Shown: positions 16,951-22,572 of the stretch, piece by piece
Layout of the letters: every line of letters starts with the position of its first letter
How positions within the stretch are numbered: position 1 is the stretch's first letter
The notes under the pieces: model-generated
Seen by the model: only the letters and a program-made list of their open reading frames with translations
Database searches by the model: none
What the model was told of the DNA's origin: nothing
DNA from: Microcoleus sp. AS-A8
GTDB taxonomy: Bacteria; Cyanobacteriota; Cyanobacteriia; Cyanobacteriales; Coleofasciculaceae
Assembly: GCA_039962225.1 (NCBI GenBank)
Contig: JAMPKV010000007.1
Location: forward strand, 248,001 to 312,000
Direction of reading: 5' to 3'
DNA: 64,000 nucleotides
Translations under genes and position numbers: made by a program

Positions 16951-17022
16951 TGCCGGGTGGACGAATAGGCAAGTCGCAGTTCTCTGAAATCTGAGATACA
17001 GGTTCAAGCCCTGTCCCGGCAT
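16951..17022 (+). tRNA. tRNA-Gln(CTG)
   Basis: Acceptor TGCCGGG/CCCGGCA, anticodon loop CTCTGAA with one mismatch in its stem, T-arm ACAGG-TTCAAGC-CCTGT. CCA is encoded at 17023-17025. Confidence 0.9.
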
Positions 17023-17030
17023 CCACGAAT

Positions 17031-17105
17031 TGGGGAGTAGGCGACGTTGGCAAAGCCACCTGATTTTGGATCAGGATTTCGTAGGTTCGATTCCTGCCTC
17101 CCCAG
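17031..17105 (+). tRNA. tRNA-Gln(TTG)
   Basis: Acceptor TGGGGAG/CTCCCCA, anticodon stem CCTGA/TCAGG around loop TTTTGGA, T-arm GTAGG-TTCGATT-CCTGC. Confidence 0.94.
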
Positions 17106-17141
17106 TTGTGCTCTCTGACTTTGATAGAGCAGCTAAATAAT

Positions 17142-17215
17142 ACTCCTGTAGCCCAATCGGAAGAGGCAGCAAGCTTAAACCTTGCGCGTTGCTGGTTCAA
17201 ACCCAGCCAGGAGTA
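17142..17215 (+). tRNA. tRNA with TAA (Leu) anticodon and class I body
   Basis: Acceptor ACTCCTG/CAGGAGT, anticodon stem GCAAG/CTTGC around loop CTTAAAC, a 5-nt variable loop, T-arm GCTGG-TTCAAAC-CCAGC. Bacterial tRNA-Leu normally has a long variable arm, which is absent here. Confidence 0.85.
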
Positions 17216-17219
17216 TCTA

Positions 17220-17293
17220 CGGGATGTGGCGCAGCTTGGTAGCGCAGCAGCTTTGGGAGCTGATGGTCGCAGGTTCAAATCCTGTCATCCCGA
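17220..17293 (+). tRNA. tRNA-Pro(TGG)
   Basis: Acceptor CGGGATG/CATCCCG, D-arm GCGC/GCGC, anticodon loop TTTGGGA, T-arm GCAGG-TTCAAAT-CCTGT. Confidence 0.95.
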
Positions 17294-17296
17294 TAT

Positions 17297-17370
17297 GCCC
17301 CTGTAGCCCAATCGGAAGAGGTGCCGCACTTAGAATGCGGAGGTTACTGGTTCAAGCCCAGTCAGGGGTA
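17297..17370 (+). tRNA. tRNA with TAG (Leu) anticodon and class I body
   Basis: Acceptor GCCCCTG/CAGGGGT, anticodon stem CCGCA/TGCGG around loop CTTAGAA, a 5-nt variable loop, T-arm ACTGG-TTCAAGC-CCAGT. Body nearly identical to the TAA tRNA at 17142. Confidence 0.85.
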
Positions 17371-17379
17371 TTGGTGCGA

Positions 17380-17456
17380 TGCGGGGATAGAGCAACGGTT
17401 AAGGATCGGCAGTCTCATAAGCTGAAATCAGCAGGTTCGACCTGCCCCCGCCACCA
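17380..17456 (+). tRNA. tRNA-Met(CAT), initiator-like
   Basis: The acceptor GCGGGG pairs with CCCCGC. A T1-C72 mismatch and the following TAGAGC recall initiator tRNA. The anticodon loop is CTCATAA. The T-arm GCAG-GTTCGAC-CTGC is one pair short. CCA is encoded at 17454-17456. Exact ends are uncertain. Confidence 0.75.
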
Positions 17457-17460
17457 AATT

Positions 17461-17532
17461 GCAGGCGTGGTGCAATGGCAAGCATAGGAGTTTCGTAATC
17501 TTCTGATGCGAGTTCGACTCTCGCCGCCTGCT
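17461..17532 (+). tRNA. tRNA-Thr(CGT)
   Basis: Acceptor GCAGGCG/CGCCTGC, anticodon loop TTCGTAA with the closing pair mismatched, T-arm GCGAG-TTCGACT-CTCGC. Confidence 0.9.
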
Positions 17533-17536
17533 TCGA

Positions 17537-17771
17537 GCAGATGTGGTGTAATACCAAGTTGCAGTCAAAGATAGTAGATAGGGGGACTGTTGAAGACAAG
17601 GGAGACAAGGGAGACAAGGGAGACAAGGGGGAGAGAAAGTGCTACGTATGAACGCAACTTGGTATAAGTGGTAACACAAGGGCATGGTAAGTCCTCGATG
17701 TGTGTACCCTAGCCTTCGGCAACGGCTAACGCCGAACGGGAACGCTTCGCGAACAATCCCCGCCGTCTGCT
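17537..17771 (+). pseudogene. tRNA-Thr(GGT) split by a MITE and a palindromic insert
   Basis: The outer ends pair as an acceptor stem (GCAGATG at 17537, CGTCTGC at 17764-17770). A MITE sits in the D-loop, between D-stem halves GTGT and ACAC. The anticodon stem AGGGC/GTCCT with loop ATGGTAA gives GGT. The T-arm is broken by a second insert (about 17703-17753) rich in TTCGGC/GCCGAA palindromes and ending in GCGAAC. Unlikely to yield a functional tRNA. Confidence 0.75.
17551..17665. mobile_element. MITE-like element, copy 2 (115 bp, inverted relative to copy 1)
   Basis: Reverse complement of the element at 14672-14777, with one extra 9-bp GGGAGACAA unit. It is inserted in the D-loop of tRNA-Thr(GGT). 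Confidence 0.85.
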
Positions 17772-17780
17772 CCAGATAAT

Positions 17781-17852
17781 GCAGGTGTGATGTAACTGGC
17801 AACATGAGGCTCTTGTAAAGCCTTCTTGCGAGTTCAAATCTCGCCACCTGCT
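17781..17852 (+). tRNA. tRNA-Thr(TGT)
   Basis: Acceptor GCAGGTG/CACCTGC, D-stem ATGT/ACAT, anticodon stem AGGCT/AGCCT around loop CTTGTAA, T-arm GCGAG-TTCAAAT-CTCGC. Confidence 0.95.
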
Positions 17853-17898
17853 TGTGGCTAGGCTAGAGGTCTTTTTTTGTAGTGGAGAGGAGGGAAAT

Positions 17899-18528
17899 AT
17901 GACAACCATGACGGTTACGGATGCTCTAGCAGAGTTGACGCTGTTGGAAAAGCGTATTAATTCAGCAAGAGTAGCTTTGGACAATAACACATTGATTGCT
18001 GTTGTTGAAGTCGGCAAAGTGCCAACAGGCTTTAAGTCCAGAGACGATCATGCAGCGCAAGCGAGAGCATCTCTGCAAAGGGTGGACGCTCTGATCGATC
18101 GCAGACGAGTTATCAAAAGAGCGATCGTTCTTTCTAACGCTTCGACGATGGTTTTTGTTGCAGGGCAAGAGATGACAATCGCAGAAGCCATTGAAATGAA
18201 AAGCTTCATCTCCTACTACAAAGAAGTGCTTGCCACGATTACCTTAGCTTACTCTCGCACCTGCCAGGAGTACAAAGTTGCCCAAGCGCGGGTGAAAGAG
18301 CGACTGGATAAACTGGCGATAGAAGTGTTAGGTAAGAATGCTTCTTCGGAAAAGTACCAGTCATTAGCGGATAGCTTCCTGGCACGCGAGGGGGTTGAAC
18401 TGCTCGATCCAACTACTTTGGCAGAAGAAATTGCCAGACGAGTGACGTTCGTCGAACAGTTCGAGTCAACTTGCGATCGCGTTCTGTCTATCAGCAATGC
18501 GCGGACAATGATTGAAATTCCCGACTAA
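17899..18528 (+). CDS. Phage-like hypothetical protein inside the tRNA array
   Basis: 209 residues from ATG 17899 behind a very strong GAGGAGGG ribosome-binding site. The predicted fold is almost entirely helical with long amphipathic stretches: LAELTLLEKRINSARVAL, a central DALIDRRRVIKRAIVLSNAS, then IAEAIEMKSFISYYKEVL and LDKLAIEVLG. The pattern vaguely recalls septicolysin/DIP1984-like proteins of phages and mobile elements, but I cannot make a firm family call. It lies between tRNA-Thr(TGT) and tRNA-Gly(TCC) on the same strand, so it is likely read through with the array. Cargo of the element that brought the array is my inference. Confidence 0.7.
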   Translation: MTTMTVTDALAELTLLEKRINSARVALDNNTLIAVVEVGKVPTGFKSRDDHAAQARASLQRVDALIDRRRVIKRAIVLSNASTMVFVAGQEMTIAEAIEMKSFISYYKEVLATITLAYSRTCQEYKVAQARVKERLDKLAIEVLGKNASSEKYQSLADSFLAREGVELLDPTTLAEEIARRVTFVEQFESTCDRVLSISNARTMIEIPD

Positions 18529-18571
18529 AATGGGCTTGCTGGTCACTCGAAAATCTCTAAATTTATGGTTT

Positions 18572-18644
18572 TGGTGGATAGCTCAATGGGTAGAGCGCAT
18601 GACTTCCAATCATGAAGTTGTTGGTTCGAGTCCAACTCCATCAA
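18572..18644 (+). tRNA. tRNA-Gly(TCC), first copy
   Basis: Acceptor TGGTGGA/TCCATCA, D-stem GCTC/GAGC, anticodon stem CATGA/TCATG around loop CTTCCAA, T-arm GTTGG-TTCGAGT-CCAAC. CCA is encoded at 18645-18647. Confidence 0.94.
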
Positions 18645-18647
18645 CCA

Positions 18648-18830
18648 TGAATGTTAAAGCTTAAAGCTCAACGCTTAACGCTCAAAGTTCAATCGTTAAA
18701 GATTAGACAGTCAACATTCAAACCATAAAGGTTAAAGCTCGATAAAATCCAGGGGTTCTGGTTGTAGGTTCCATAAAACCTTGAGGTTTCCACCTGGCTG
18801 AGTGGTCAGCATCCCACTTCTTTTAATCAA
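18648..18830 (+). other. Spacer with short TTAAAGCTC-type repeats and tRNA-like fragments
   Basis: It begins with degenerate repeats of TTAAAG/GCTCAA motifs. From about 18750, pieces resemble parts of tRNAs: an AGGT...ACCT arm with a CAT-containing loop, then CCTGGCTGAGTGGTCAGC and a TTTTAATCAAG loop. No complete cloverleaf can be drawn. Probably tRNA remnants. Confidence 0.35.
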
Positions 18831-18901
18831 GCGGATATGGTGTAACGGTAGCATCTGAGCCTTCCAAGCTTTAGGTACGAGTTCAAATCTCGTTGTCCGC
18901 T
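18831..18901 (+). tRNA. tRNA-Gly(TCC), second copy
   Basis: Acceptor GCGGATA/TGTCCGC, anticodon loop CTTCCAA, T-arm ACGAG-TTCAAAT-CTCGT. The body differs from the first Gly(TCC). Confidence 0.92.
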
Positions 18902-18911
18902 CTTTCAAAAT

Positions 18912-18983
18912 GCGGGTGTGATGTAGTGGTTAGCATCTGAGTCTGCCAGTCTCAGCGCATGGGTTCGAGTCCCATCATCCGCT
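18912..18983 (+). tRNA. tRNA-Gly(GCC)
   Basis: Acceptor GCGGGTG/CATCCGC, D-stem ATGT/GCAT, anticodon loop CTGCCAG with a T-T closing mismatch, T-arm ATGGG-TTCGAGT-CCCAT. Confidence 0.92.
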
Positions 18984-18988
18984 TTCGT

Positions 18989-19061
18989 AGTCCTGTAGCT
19001 CAGTCGGGAGAGCGCCTCTCTTACAAAGAGGATGTCACAGGTTCAAATCCTGTCAGGACTA
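18989..19061 (+). tRNA. tRNA-Val(TAC)
   Basis: Acceptor AGTCCTG/CAGGACT, D-stem GCTC/GAGC, anticodon stem CCTCT/AGAGG around loop CTTACAA, T-arm ACAGG-TTCAAAT-CCTGT. CCA is encoded at 19062-19064. Confidence 0.96.
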
Positions 19062-19069
19062 CCAATTAT

Positions 19070-19143
19070 GGGAGTGTAACTCAACTGGATAGAGTACCAA
19101 TCTTCTAAATTGGCTGCTGTAGGTTCAAGTCCTACCACTCCTG
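19070..19143 (+). tRNA. tRNA-Arg(TCT)
   Basis: Acceptor GGGAGTG/CACTCCT, D-stem ACTC/GAGT, anticodon stem CCAAT/ATTGG around loop CTTCTAA, T-arm GTAGG-TTCAAGT-CCTAC. Confidence 0.95.
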
Positions 19144-19214
19144 TTGCAAACAAGATAAAAGGAGGTTTTTTTTTCTGAAATTAATTGAACGGAATGTTGC
19201 GATCGCGATTGTAT

Positions 19215-19288
19215 GGGTCTGTAGCTTAATTGGTAAAGCATCGCTCTGGCAGAGCGAAAGATGTCAGTTCAAGTCTGACCAGTATCCA
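19215..19288 (+). tRNA. tRNA-Ala(GGC)
   Basis: Anticodon stem TCGCT/AGCGA around loop CTGGCAG; T-arm GTCAG-TTCAAGT-CTGAC. Acceptor GGGTCTG pairs with CAG-ATCC only if one extra T in the 3' strand bulges out. The G3-T70 Ala identity pair is kept. Confidence 0.88.
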
Positions 19289-19296
19289 GAAAACAT

Positions 19297-19369
19297 GGGT
19301 CTGTAGTTCCAATGGGAGAACGCTTCTCTTGCAAAGAAGAAGTTGTGGGTTCGACCCCCACCAGATCCA
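19297..19369 (+). tRNA. tRNA-Ala(TGC)
   Basis: Acceptor GGGTCTG/CAGATCC with the G3-T70 identity pair, anticodon stem CTTCT/AGAAG around loop CTTGCAA, T-arm GTGGG-TTCGACC-CCCAC. Confidence 0.95.
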
Positions 19370-19370
19370 C

Positions 19371-19401
19371 TGTGTCTGAAGTAAAAGTGGTCAAGGTATC
19401 T
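19371..19401 (+). pseudogene. 5' remnant of a tRNA-His
   Basis: About 30 nt matching the first part of the intact tRNA-His at 20383 (GTGTCTGAAGT, AAG, GGTC shared) with scattered changes. It ends where the HNH-gene leader begins. Confidence 0.55.
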
Positions 19402-19428
19402 TACAATATTCTTTGACCTTGACCACTT
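19385..19428 (+). promoter_or_regulatory. Long inverted repeat upstream of the HNH gene
   Basis: Perfect 13-bp arms AAGTGGTCAAGGT (19385-19397) and ACCTTGACCACTT (19416-19428) with an 18-nt loop, ending 6 nt before ATG 19435. It could be an operator or an mRNA hairpin that limits HNH translation. Confidence 0.7.
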
Positions 19429-19434
19429 AAGCCA

Positions 19435-20313
19435 ATGACTAAGAAGCAGCGTAAGTACAGCAAAGAGATTTTAGAAAGTGTTGTTAAAGAATCGCGAAGT
19501 ATTAGTGAAGTTGCTAGAAGACTAGGCATTCCTGATAGAGGAGGAAACAGGAAAACAATTAAAAGTAAAATTAAGCAATTTGGAATTGATTGCAGTCACT
19601 TCACTGGACAAGCTTGGGCTAGAGGTCAAACGGCAGATACAAGCGAACCAATTCGTAGAATGAGAACGAAGCTCTCATATTCAAATGATGAAATATTTGT
19701 TCAAAATTCTAAATACTTAGGAGGGGGTAGCAGACTAGCTCCAAGACTCAGGAGCCTGGGATGGAATTATGTTTGTCAAGAGTGTGGATTGTCAGAGTGG
19801 AGGGGGAAAGCCTTGACCTTGCATTTAGATCACATCAATGGTATCCCTGATGACCACCGTTTGGAAAACTTACGTTTTCTTTGTCCTAATTGTCATCAGC
19901 AAACACAGACTTGGGGGAATAAGAGAAGGGATGGATATTGCAGTCCACCTTTATTAATTCAAAATAGTCAACTAATTTTGTCAACAGAAATAAATCATAT
20001 ATCGGTTAATACTTCTATTAAATTTTATTCTAAAAATCAATCAATAAATTGCTCTTATTGTGCTAAAGCTCTTACTACATCAAATCAACATAGTTACTGT
20101 TCTATGCAATGTTTCAACTTAGCATCCAGACGAATTGTAAGACCGCCTAAAGAGGAGTTAGAAAAAATGATTTGGACTAAACCAACTACTCATATAGCAA
20201 GGAATTTTGGGGTCAGTGATAAGGCAGTCGAAAAATGGTGTAAGGCTTATGGCATTGAGAAACCTCCCAGAGGTTACTGGGCAAAGCTAAATTCCAAGAA
20301 TACGGGTCTGTAG
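19435..20313 (+). CDS. Phage-type HNH endonuclease within the tRNA array
   Basis: 292 residues. An N-terminal HTH-like segment (about 20-55, SISEVARRLGIPDRGGNRKTIKSKIKQFGID) precedes an HNH nuclease core (about 112-165: CQECG, LHLDHINGIPDDHRLENLRFLCPNCHQQT). A second zinc-knuckle-like region follows (CSYC...YCSMQC, about 212-232), and the C-terminal HTH (HIARNFGVSDKAVEKWCKAYGIEKPPRGYW) is typical of phage homing endonucleases. The stop codon lies inside the tRNA-Ala(CGC) gene, overlapping it by 10 bp. The upstream flank holds a tRNA-His remnant, as expected if the gene entered by homing or by a local duplication. AT-richer than its neighbours. Confidence 0.9.
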   Translation: MTKKQRKYSKEILESVVKESRSISEVARRLGIPDRGGNRKTIKSKIKQFGIDCSHFTGQAWARGQTADTSEPIRRMRTKLSYSNDEIFVQNSKYLGGGSRLAPRLRSLGWNYVCQECGLSEWRGKALTLHLDHINGIPDDHRLENLRFLCPNCHQQTQTWGNKRRDGYCSPPLLIQNSQLILSTEINHISVNTSIKFYSKNQSINCSYCAKALTTSNQHSYCSMQCFNLASRRIVRPPKEELEKMIWTKPTTHIARNFGVSDKAVEKWCKAYGIEKPPRGYWAKLNSKNTGL

Positions 20314-20377
20314 CTTAACTGGGAAAGCAGCTAATTCGCAATTAGCGAGATGTGGGTTCTATTCCCACCAGTATCTA
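20304..20377 (+). tRNA. tRNA-Ala(CGC)
   Basis: Anticodon stem GCTAA/TTAGC around loop TTCGCAA; T-arm GTGGG-TTCTATT-CCCAC. The acceptor carries the same bulged T as tRNA-Ala(GGC). Its 5' end overlaps the HNH stop codon. Confidence 0.88.
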
Positions 20378-20382
20378 CTTAC

Positions 20383-20459
20383 GGTGTCTGAAGTCGAAGC
20401 GGTCGAGACACCAGGCCGTGACCCTGGTCATTAACGGGTTCAAGCCCCGTCAGGCACCC
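20383..20459 (+). tRNA. tRNA-His(GTG)
   Basis: The eight-pair acceptor GGTGTCTG/CAGGCACC shows the extra G-1 typical of tRNA-His, with C73. Anticodon stem CCAGG/CCTGG around loop CCGTGAC; T-arm CGGG-TTCAAGC-CCCG. Confidence 0.95.
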
Positions 20460-20465
20460 TTGAAT

Positions 20466-20551
20466 GGAAGCTGCTGCCGAGAGGACGGCAACCTGTCTCG
20501 AAAGCAGGAGTGCAGTGAACAACTGTAGGGGTTCGACTCCTCCAGCTTCCG
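20466..20551 (+). tRNA. tRNA-Ser(CGA)
   Basis: Class II tRNA: acceptor GGAAGCT/AGCTTCC, anticodon stem CCTGT/GCAGG around loop CTCGAAA, long variable arm CAGT...ACTG. Confidence 0.93.
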
Positions 20552-20562
20552 TTATTCAACTT

Positions 20563-20649
20563 GGAAGATGCCGCTGAATGGACGGCAACTGCGCTTGAAC
20601 CGCAGGGTACGGCAGAGATGTCGTAGGGGTTCGATTCCTCCATCTTCCT
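20563..20649 (+). tRNA. tRNA-Ser(TGA)
   Basis: Class II tRNA: acceptor GGAAGAT/ATCTTCC, anticodon stem CTGCG/CGCAG around loop CTTGAAC, variable arm TACGGC...GTCGTA. Confidence 0.93.
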
Positions 20650-20651
20650 TA

Positions 20652-20725
20652 TCCACCAGAAGCCGAGAAGCGAGGCACTGTGCTGATAACGCAGAGGTAG
20701 GAGGGGCAGTACCTCCCTGGTGGAT
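20652..20725 (+). tRNA. tRNA-Ile(GAT) with aberrant T-loop
   Basis: Acceptor TCCACCA/TGGTGGA, D-stem GCC/GGC, anticodon stem CTGTG/CGCAG around loop CTGATAA. The T-stem GGAGG/CCTCC is perfect but its loop reads GGCAGTA, lacking the TTC core. Confidence 0.8.
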
Positions 20726-20727
20726 TT

Positions 20728-20787
20728 CCCTTACCTGCGGGATGCAGACTTGTCCCTCCGAAGGACAAGTAGCCAGGTTCAACTCCT
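20728..20787 (+). tRNA. tRNA-Arg(CCG), only 60 nt
   Basis: Acceptor CCCTTAC/GTAAGGG, a very short D-arm (CTGC/GCAG with a 5-nt loop), a long anticodon stem CTTGTCC/GGACAAG around loop CTCCGAA, and a normal T-arm CCAGG-TTCAACT-CCTGG. Positions 8-9 appear to be missing. Confidence 0.7.
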
Positions 20788-20790
20788 GGG

Positions 20791-20874
20791 TAAGGGGTCA
20801 TTCCTCGATCGCTCAACACCAGAGTTCTCTCCTGTCAACCGCAGGGTTCCTGCATCAAATCCAGGTTGAGGAGT
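20791..20874 (+). pseudogene. Degenerate tRNA-like sequence
   Basis: The ends pair as an acceptor (TTCCTCG/TGAGGAG) and a D-arm CTC/GAG is visible. The best anticodon arm, TCCTG/CAGGG with loop TCAACCG, lacks T33. The T-loop ATCAAAT lacks the normal start. The anticodon is uncertain (AAC or CAA). Confidence 0.5.
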
Positions 20875-20884
20875 TCACGTGAAT

Positions 20885-20956
20885 GGGGATGTAGCTCGAT
20901 GGCAGAGCAATCGGCTTTTAACCGATTGGGTGTGGGTTCGAGTCCCACCATCCCCA
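20885..20956 (+). tRNA. tRNA-Lys(TTT)
   Basis: Acceptor GGGGATG/CATCCCC, D-stem GCTC/GAGC, anticodon stem ATCGG/CCGAT around loop CTTTTAA, T-arm GTGGG-TTCGAGT-CCCAC. It is the last member of the array. Confidence 0.96.
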
Positions 20957-20975
20957 CTAATTTACCCATTCGTTG

Positions 20976-21206
20976 TCAGTCACTTGTGGGGTTGGCGTCA
21001 GGGTCATAATTGCCCGTGGGCTGGAGTTTGGTCATCATTTGTCTGAGCAAGAAAGCATTGCTATTCCAAGCAGCGTATTGATTTGAGCCTCGCCCTCTCT
21101 GCCTCAGATAAAGTTCAGCTTTATCCCGGCAGCAAGTAGCCAGCAAGCTAACGACTGATACTAGACCAAGTTCATCAATCAGTTCCATCAGGTCATCTTG
21201 AGTCAT
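20976..21206 (-). CDS. Small hypothetical protein at the array's downstream edge
   Basis: 76 residues from ATG 21206, chosen for the GGAGG ribosome-binding site 8 nt upstream. Helical and acidic at the N-terminus (MTQDDLMELIDELGLVSVVSLLATCCRDKAELYLRQR), with a disordered tail. It resembles small conserved cyanobacterial proteins of unknown role that carry a LIDE-G-L motif. It converges on the tRNA array. A palindrome (GTACCC-TCAAA-GGGTAC, 21251-21267) lies in its upstream region and may be an operator for the adjacent RHH protein. Confidence 0.65.
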   Translation of the reverse strand: MTQDDLMELIDELGLVSVVSLLATCCRDKAELYLRQRGRGSNQYAAWNSNAFLLRQMMTKLQPTGNYDPDANPTSD

Positions 21207-21250
21207 GAGTAAACCTCCAGGGTTGTTTATTTCCTGAAGAATACCATGGC

Positions 21251-21267
21251 GTACCCTCAAAGGGTAC
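21251..21267. promoter_or_regulatory. Palindrome upstream of the 76-residue gene
   Basis: Perfect 6-bp arms GTACCC / GGGTAC around TCAAA, between the RHH gene and the start of the downstream gene. A candidate RHH operator (inference). Confidence 0.45.
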
Positions 21268-21284
21268 TTACTGTATACTGATGG

Positions 21285-21449
21285 TTACTTGCTTTGTTGT
21301 TCGTCTACGAGATTGTATTCCTTTACGGCTGCCATAACTAGCAGAGTGGACATGGGGATTCCAGTCTGTTGGGAGATATTTTTCAATTTTTCCTGCAAAC
21401 GTTTAGGAACTGTGACTTTAATCACAGCCGTCTCTTCTTTATCAGTCAT
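21285..21449 (-). CDS. Very small ribbon-helix-helix protein
   Basis: A 54-codon gene read from ATG 21449. The sequence AVIKVTVPKRLQEKLKNISQQTGIPMSTLLVMAAVKEYNL is a textbook RHH fold: a basic strand, helix, Gly-Ile-Pro turn, second helix. It lies 78 bp upstream of the 76-residue gene in the same direction. It may be a CopG/Arc-like repressor or an antitoxin. Its small size means automated annotation could miss it. Confidence 0.65.
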   Translation of the reverse strand: MTDKEETAVIKVTVPKRLQEKLKNISQQTGIPMSTLLVMAAVKEYNLVDEQQSK

Positions 21450-21662
21450 TTCGAGGAGTCATGTTTAGATGAAACCAGCTTATCCCCTTTCCGAGTACCG
21501 ATAAAGGGTAGCTATAGTCTTTGGCAGTACCGCTTCAGTGGTCGGAGTAGGGTAGTAAAGACATTTAGGCTTCAGAAGTACACGATAACATTACAGATAA
21601 GCGTGTTATATCGCTCTGCACATTTGAATAAATAGTCAGTTCCGCAGTCATAGAAGGAAATT

Positions 21663-22490
21663 ATGGGAGTTGCCATTTGGGCTGCACTTCGGCAAATAGA
21701 AGCACTTCGTGAATCTGTTGCTTTCACAATTGAACACGGGGCTATCCAAAAAAACAAAAAATTAGATCTTGAAGAATTTGCTCAATGGATCAGGGATCAA
21801 GGTGTCACACCTGTAATCATAACTTATAGGGATTTTGAGACAGACCAAGAAACTGGAGAGGAAGAAGTCAATCTCCTTATATCAATGGAGAAATTTCTTG
21901 AGGAACGTTATCCATATGCACGAGCTGTTAGCAACGAGATGCGCCACATACAACATGGCGGTTTCGATTTTGGAGTTCATCGCAGTGGCGTAAGCTGGCA
22001 CAGTTTACCCAACTTTGTCATTACTTCCGCTTTTGTTCGATTATTGGGAGCATCCGAGCAGTTTGAGTTAGATGTTCTCAAATCCCTTCTGTACTACAGA
22101 CCTGCTGGAAAAGATGAGCTAGTCGATGAGTGTGATGTGGTTGCGGTAACTCCTGAAGTTTTAACAGAAGAACCTGACGAATCTGGTGCTTACTCAAGAC
22201 CAACGATTTGGACGTGGATTAAGAAATCCGCTGAGAATAATGTAGAGCGAAAGAAAATTTTCAAGGGAGTTTATGAGATTGAAACTACACCAGAAGAATT
22301 TAATGGATTAAAGAAATCCGCTGTCAACAAGTATAGAAATGAACTTTATGAGAAACGTAACGCGATTGCACATGGACGTGCAAACGTCAAAATGCTTCTG
22401 AGCGATTACTGCACTGCTGAAATGTTTATGTTTGAAACAATTCGCACAATTGGTCAGCAGTGCCTTGATAAGCTGAAGGTAAATTTATGA
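21663..22490 (+). CDS. HEPN-domain protein (putative RNase)
   Basis: 275 residues. The C-terminal helical domain carries the HEPN catalytic signature Rx4H (R232-NAIA-H237 in EKRNAIAHGR), as in MAE_28990/RiboL-PSP-type HEPN proteins. The N-terminal half is mixed alpha/beta without a recognised domain. HEPN proteins with this motif are metal-independent ribonucleases in toxin-antitoxin and abortive-infection systems, several of which cut tRNA or mRNA. It is followed 82 bp later by a second HEPN gene on the same strand. No nucleotidyltransferase antitoxin is visible. Confidence 0.82.
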   Translation: MGVAIWAALRQIEALRESVAFTIEHGAIQKNKKLDLEEFAQWIRDQGVTPVIITYRDFETDQETGEEEVNLLISMEKFLEERYPYARAVSNEMRHIQHGGFDFGVHRSGVSWHSLPNFVITSAFVRLLGASEQFELDVLKSLLYYRPAGKDELVDECDVVAVTPEVLTEEPDESGAYSRPTIWTWIKKSAENNVERKKIFKGVYEIETTPEEFNGLKKSAVNKYRNELYEKRNAIAHGRANVKMLLSDYCTAEMFMFETIRTIGQQCLDKLKVNL

Positions 22491-22572
22491 GTTCAGCTAG
22501 CTGGACATAGTTACAATATTGGTTTTTATGGATAAAAAATATTGGACGTAGCCTTGCTACGAGAAGTGTTCT

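Larger units (their letters stand above)
15355..20956 (+). other. tRNA gene array (about 38 tRNA genes, all 20 amino acids)
   Basis: A same-strand cluster of tRNA genes separated by short spacers, interrupted by two MITEs, a phage-like CDS and an HNH endonuclease gene. Comparable long arrays are known in some cyanobacteria, for example on a plasmid of Anabaena sp. PCC 7120. Six members encode a 3' CCA and most do not, suggesting a mixed origin. Individual genes are listed separately. Confidence 0.95.

Noticed and set aside
16877-17847. Open frames across the tRNA genes (both strands)
   Set aside because: They arise from translation of tRNA sequence.
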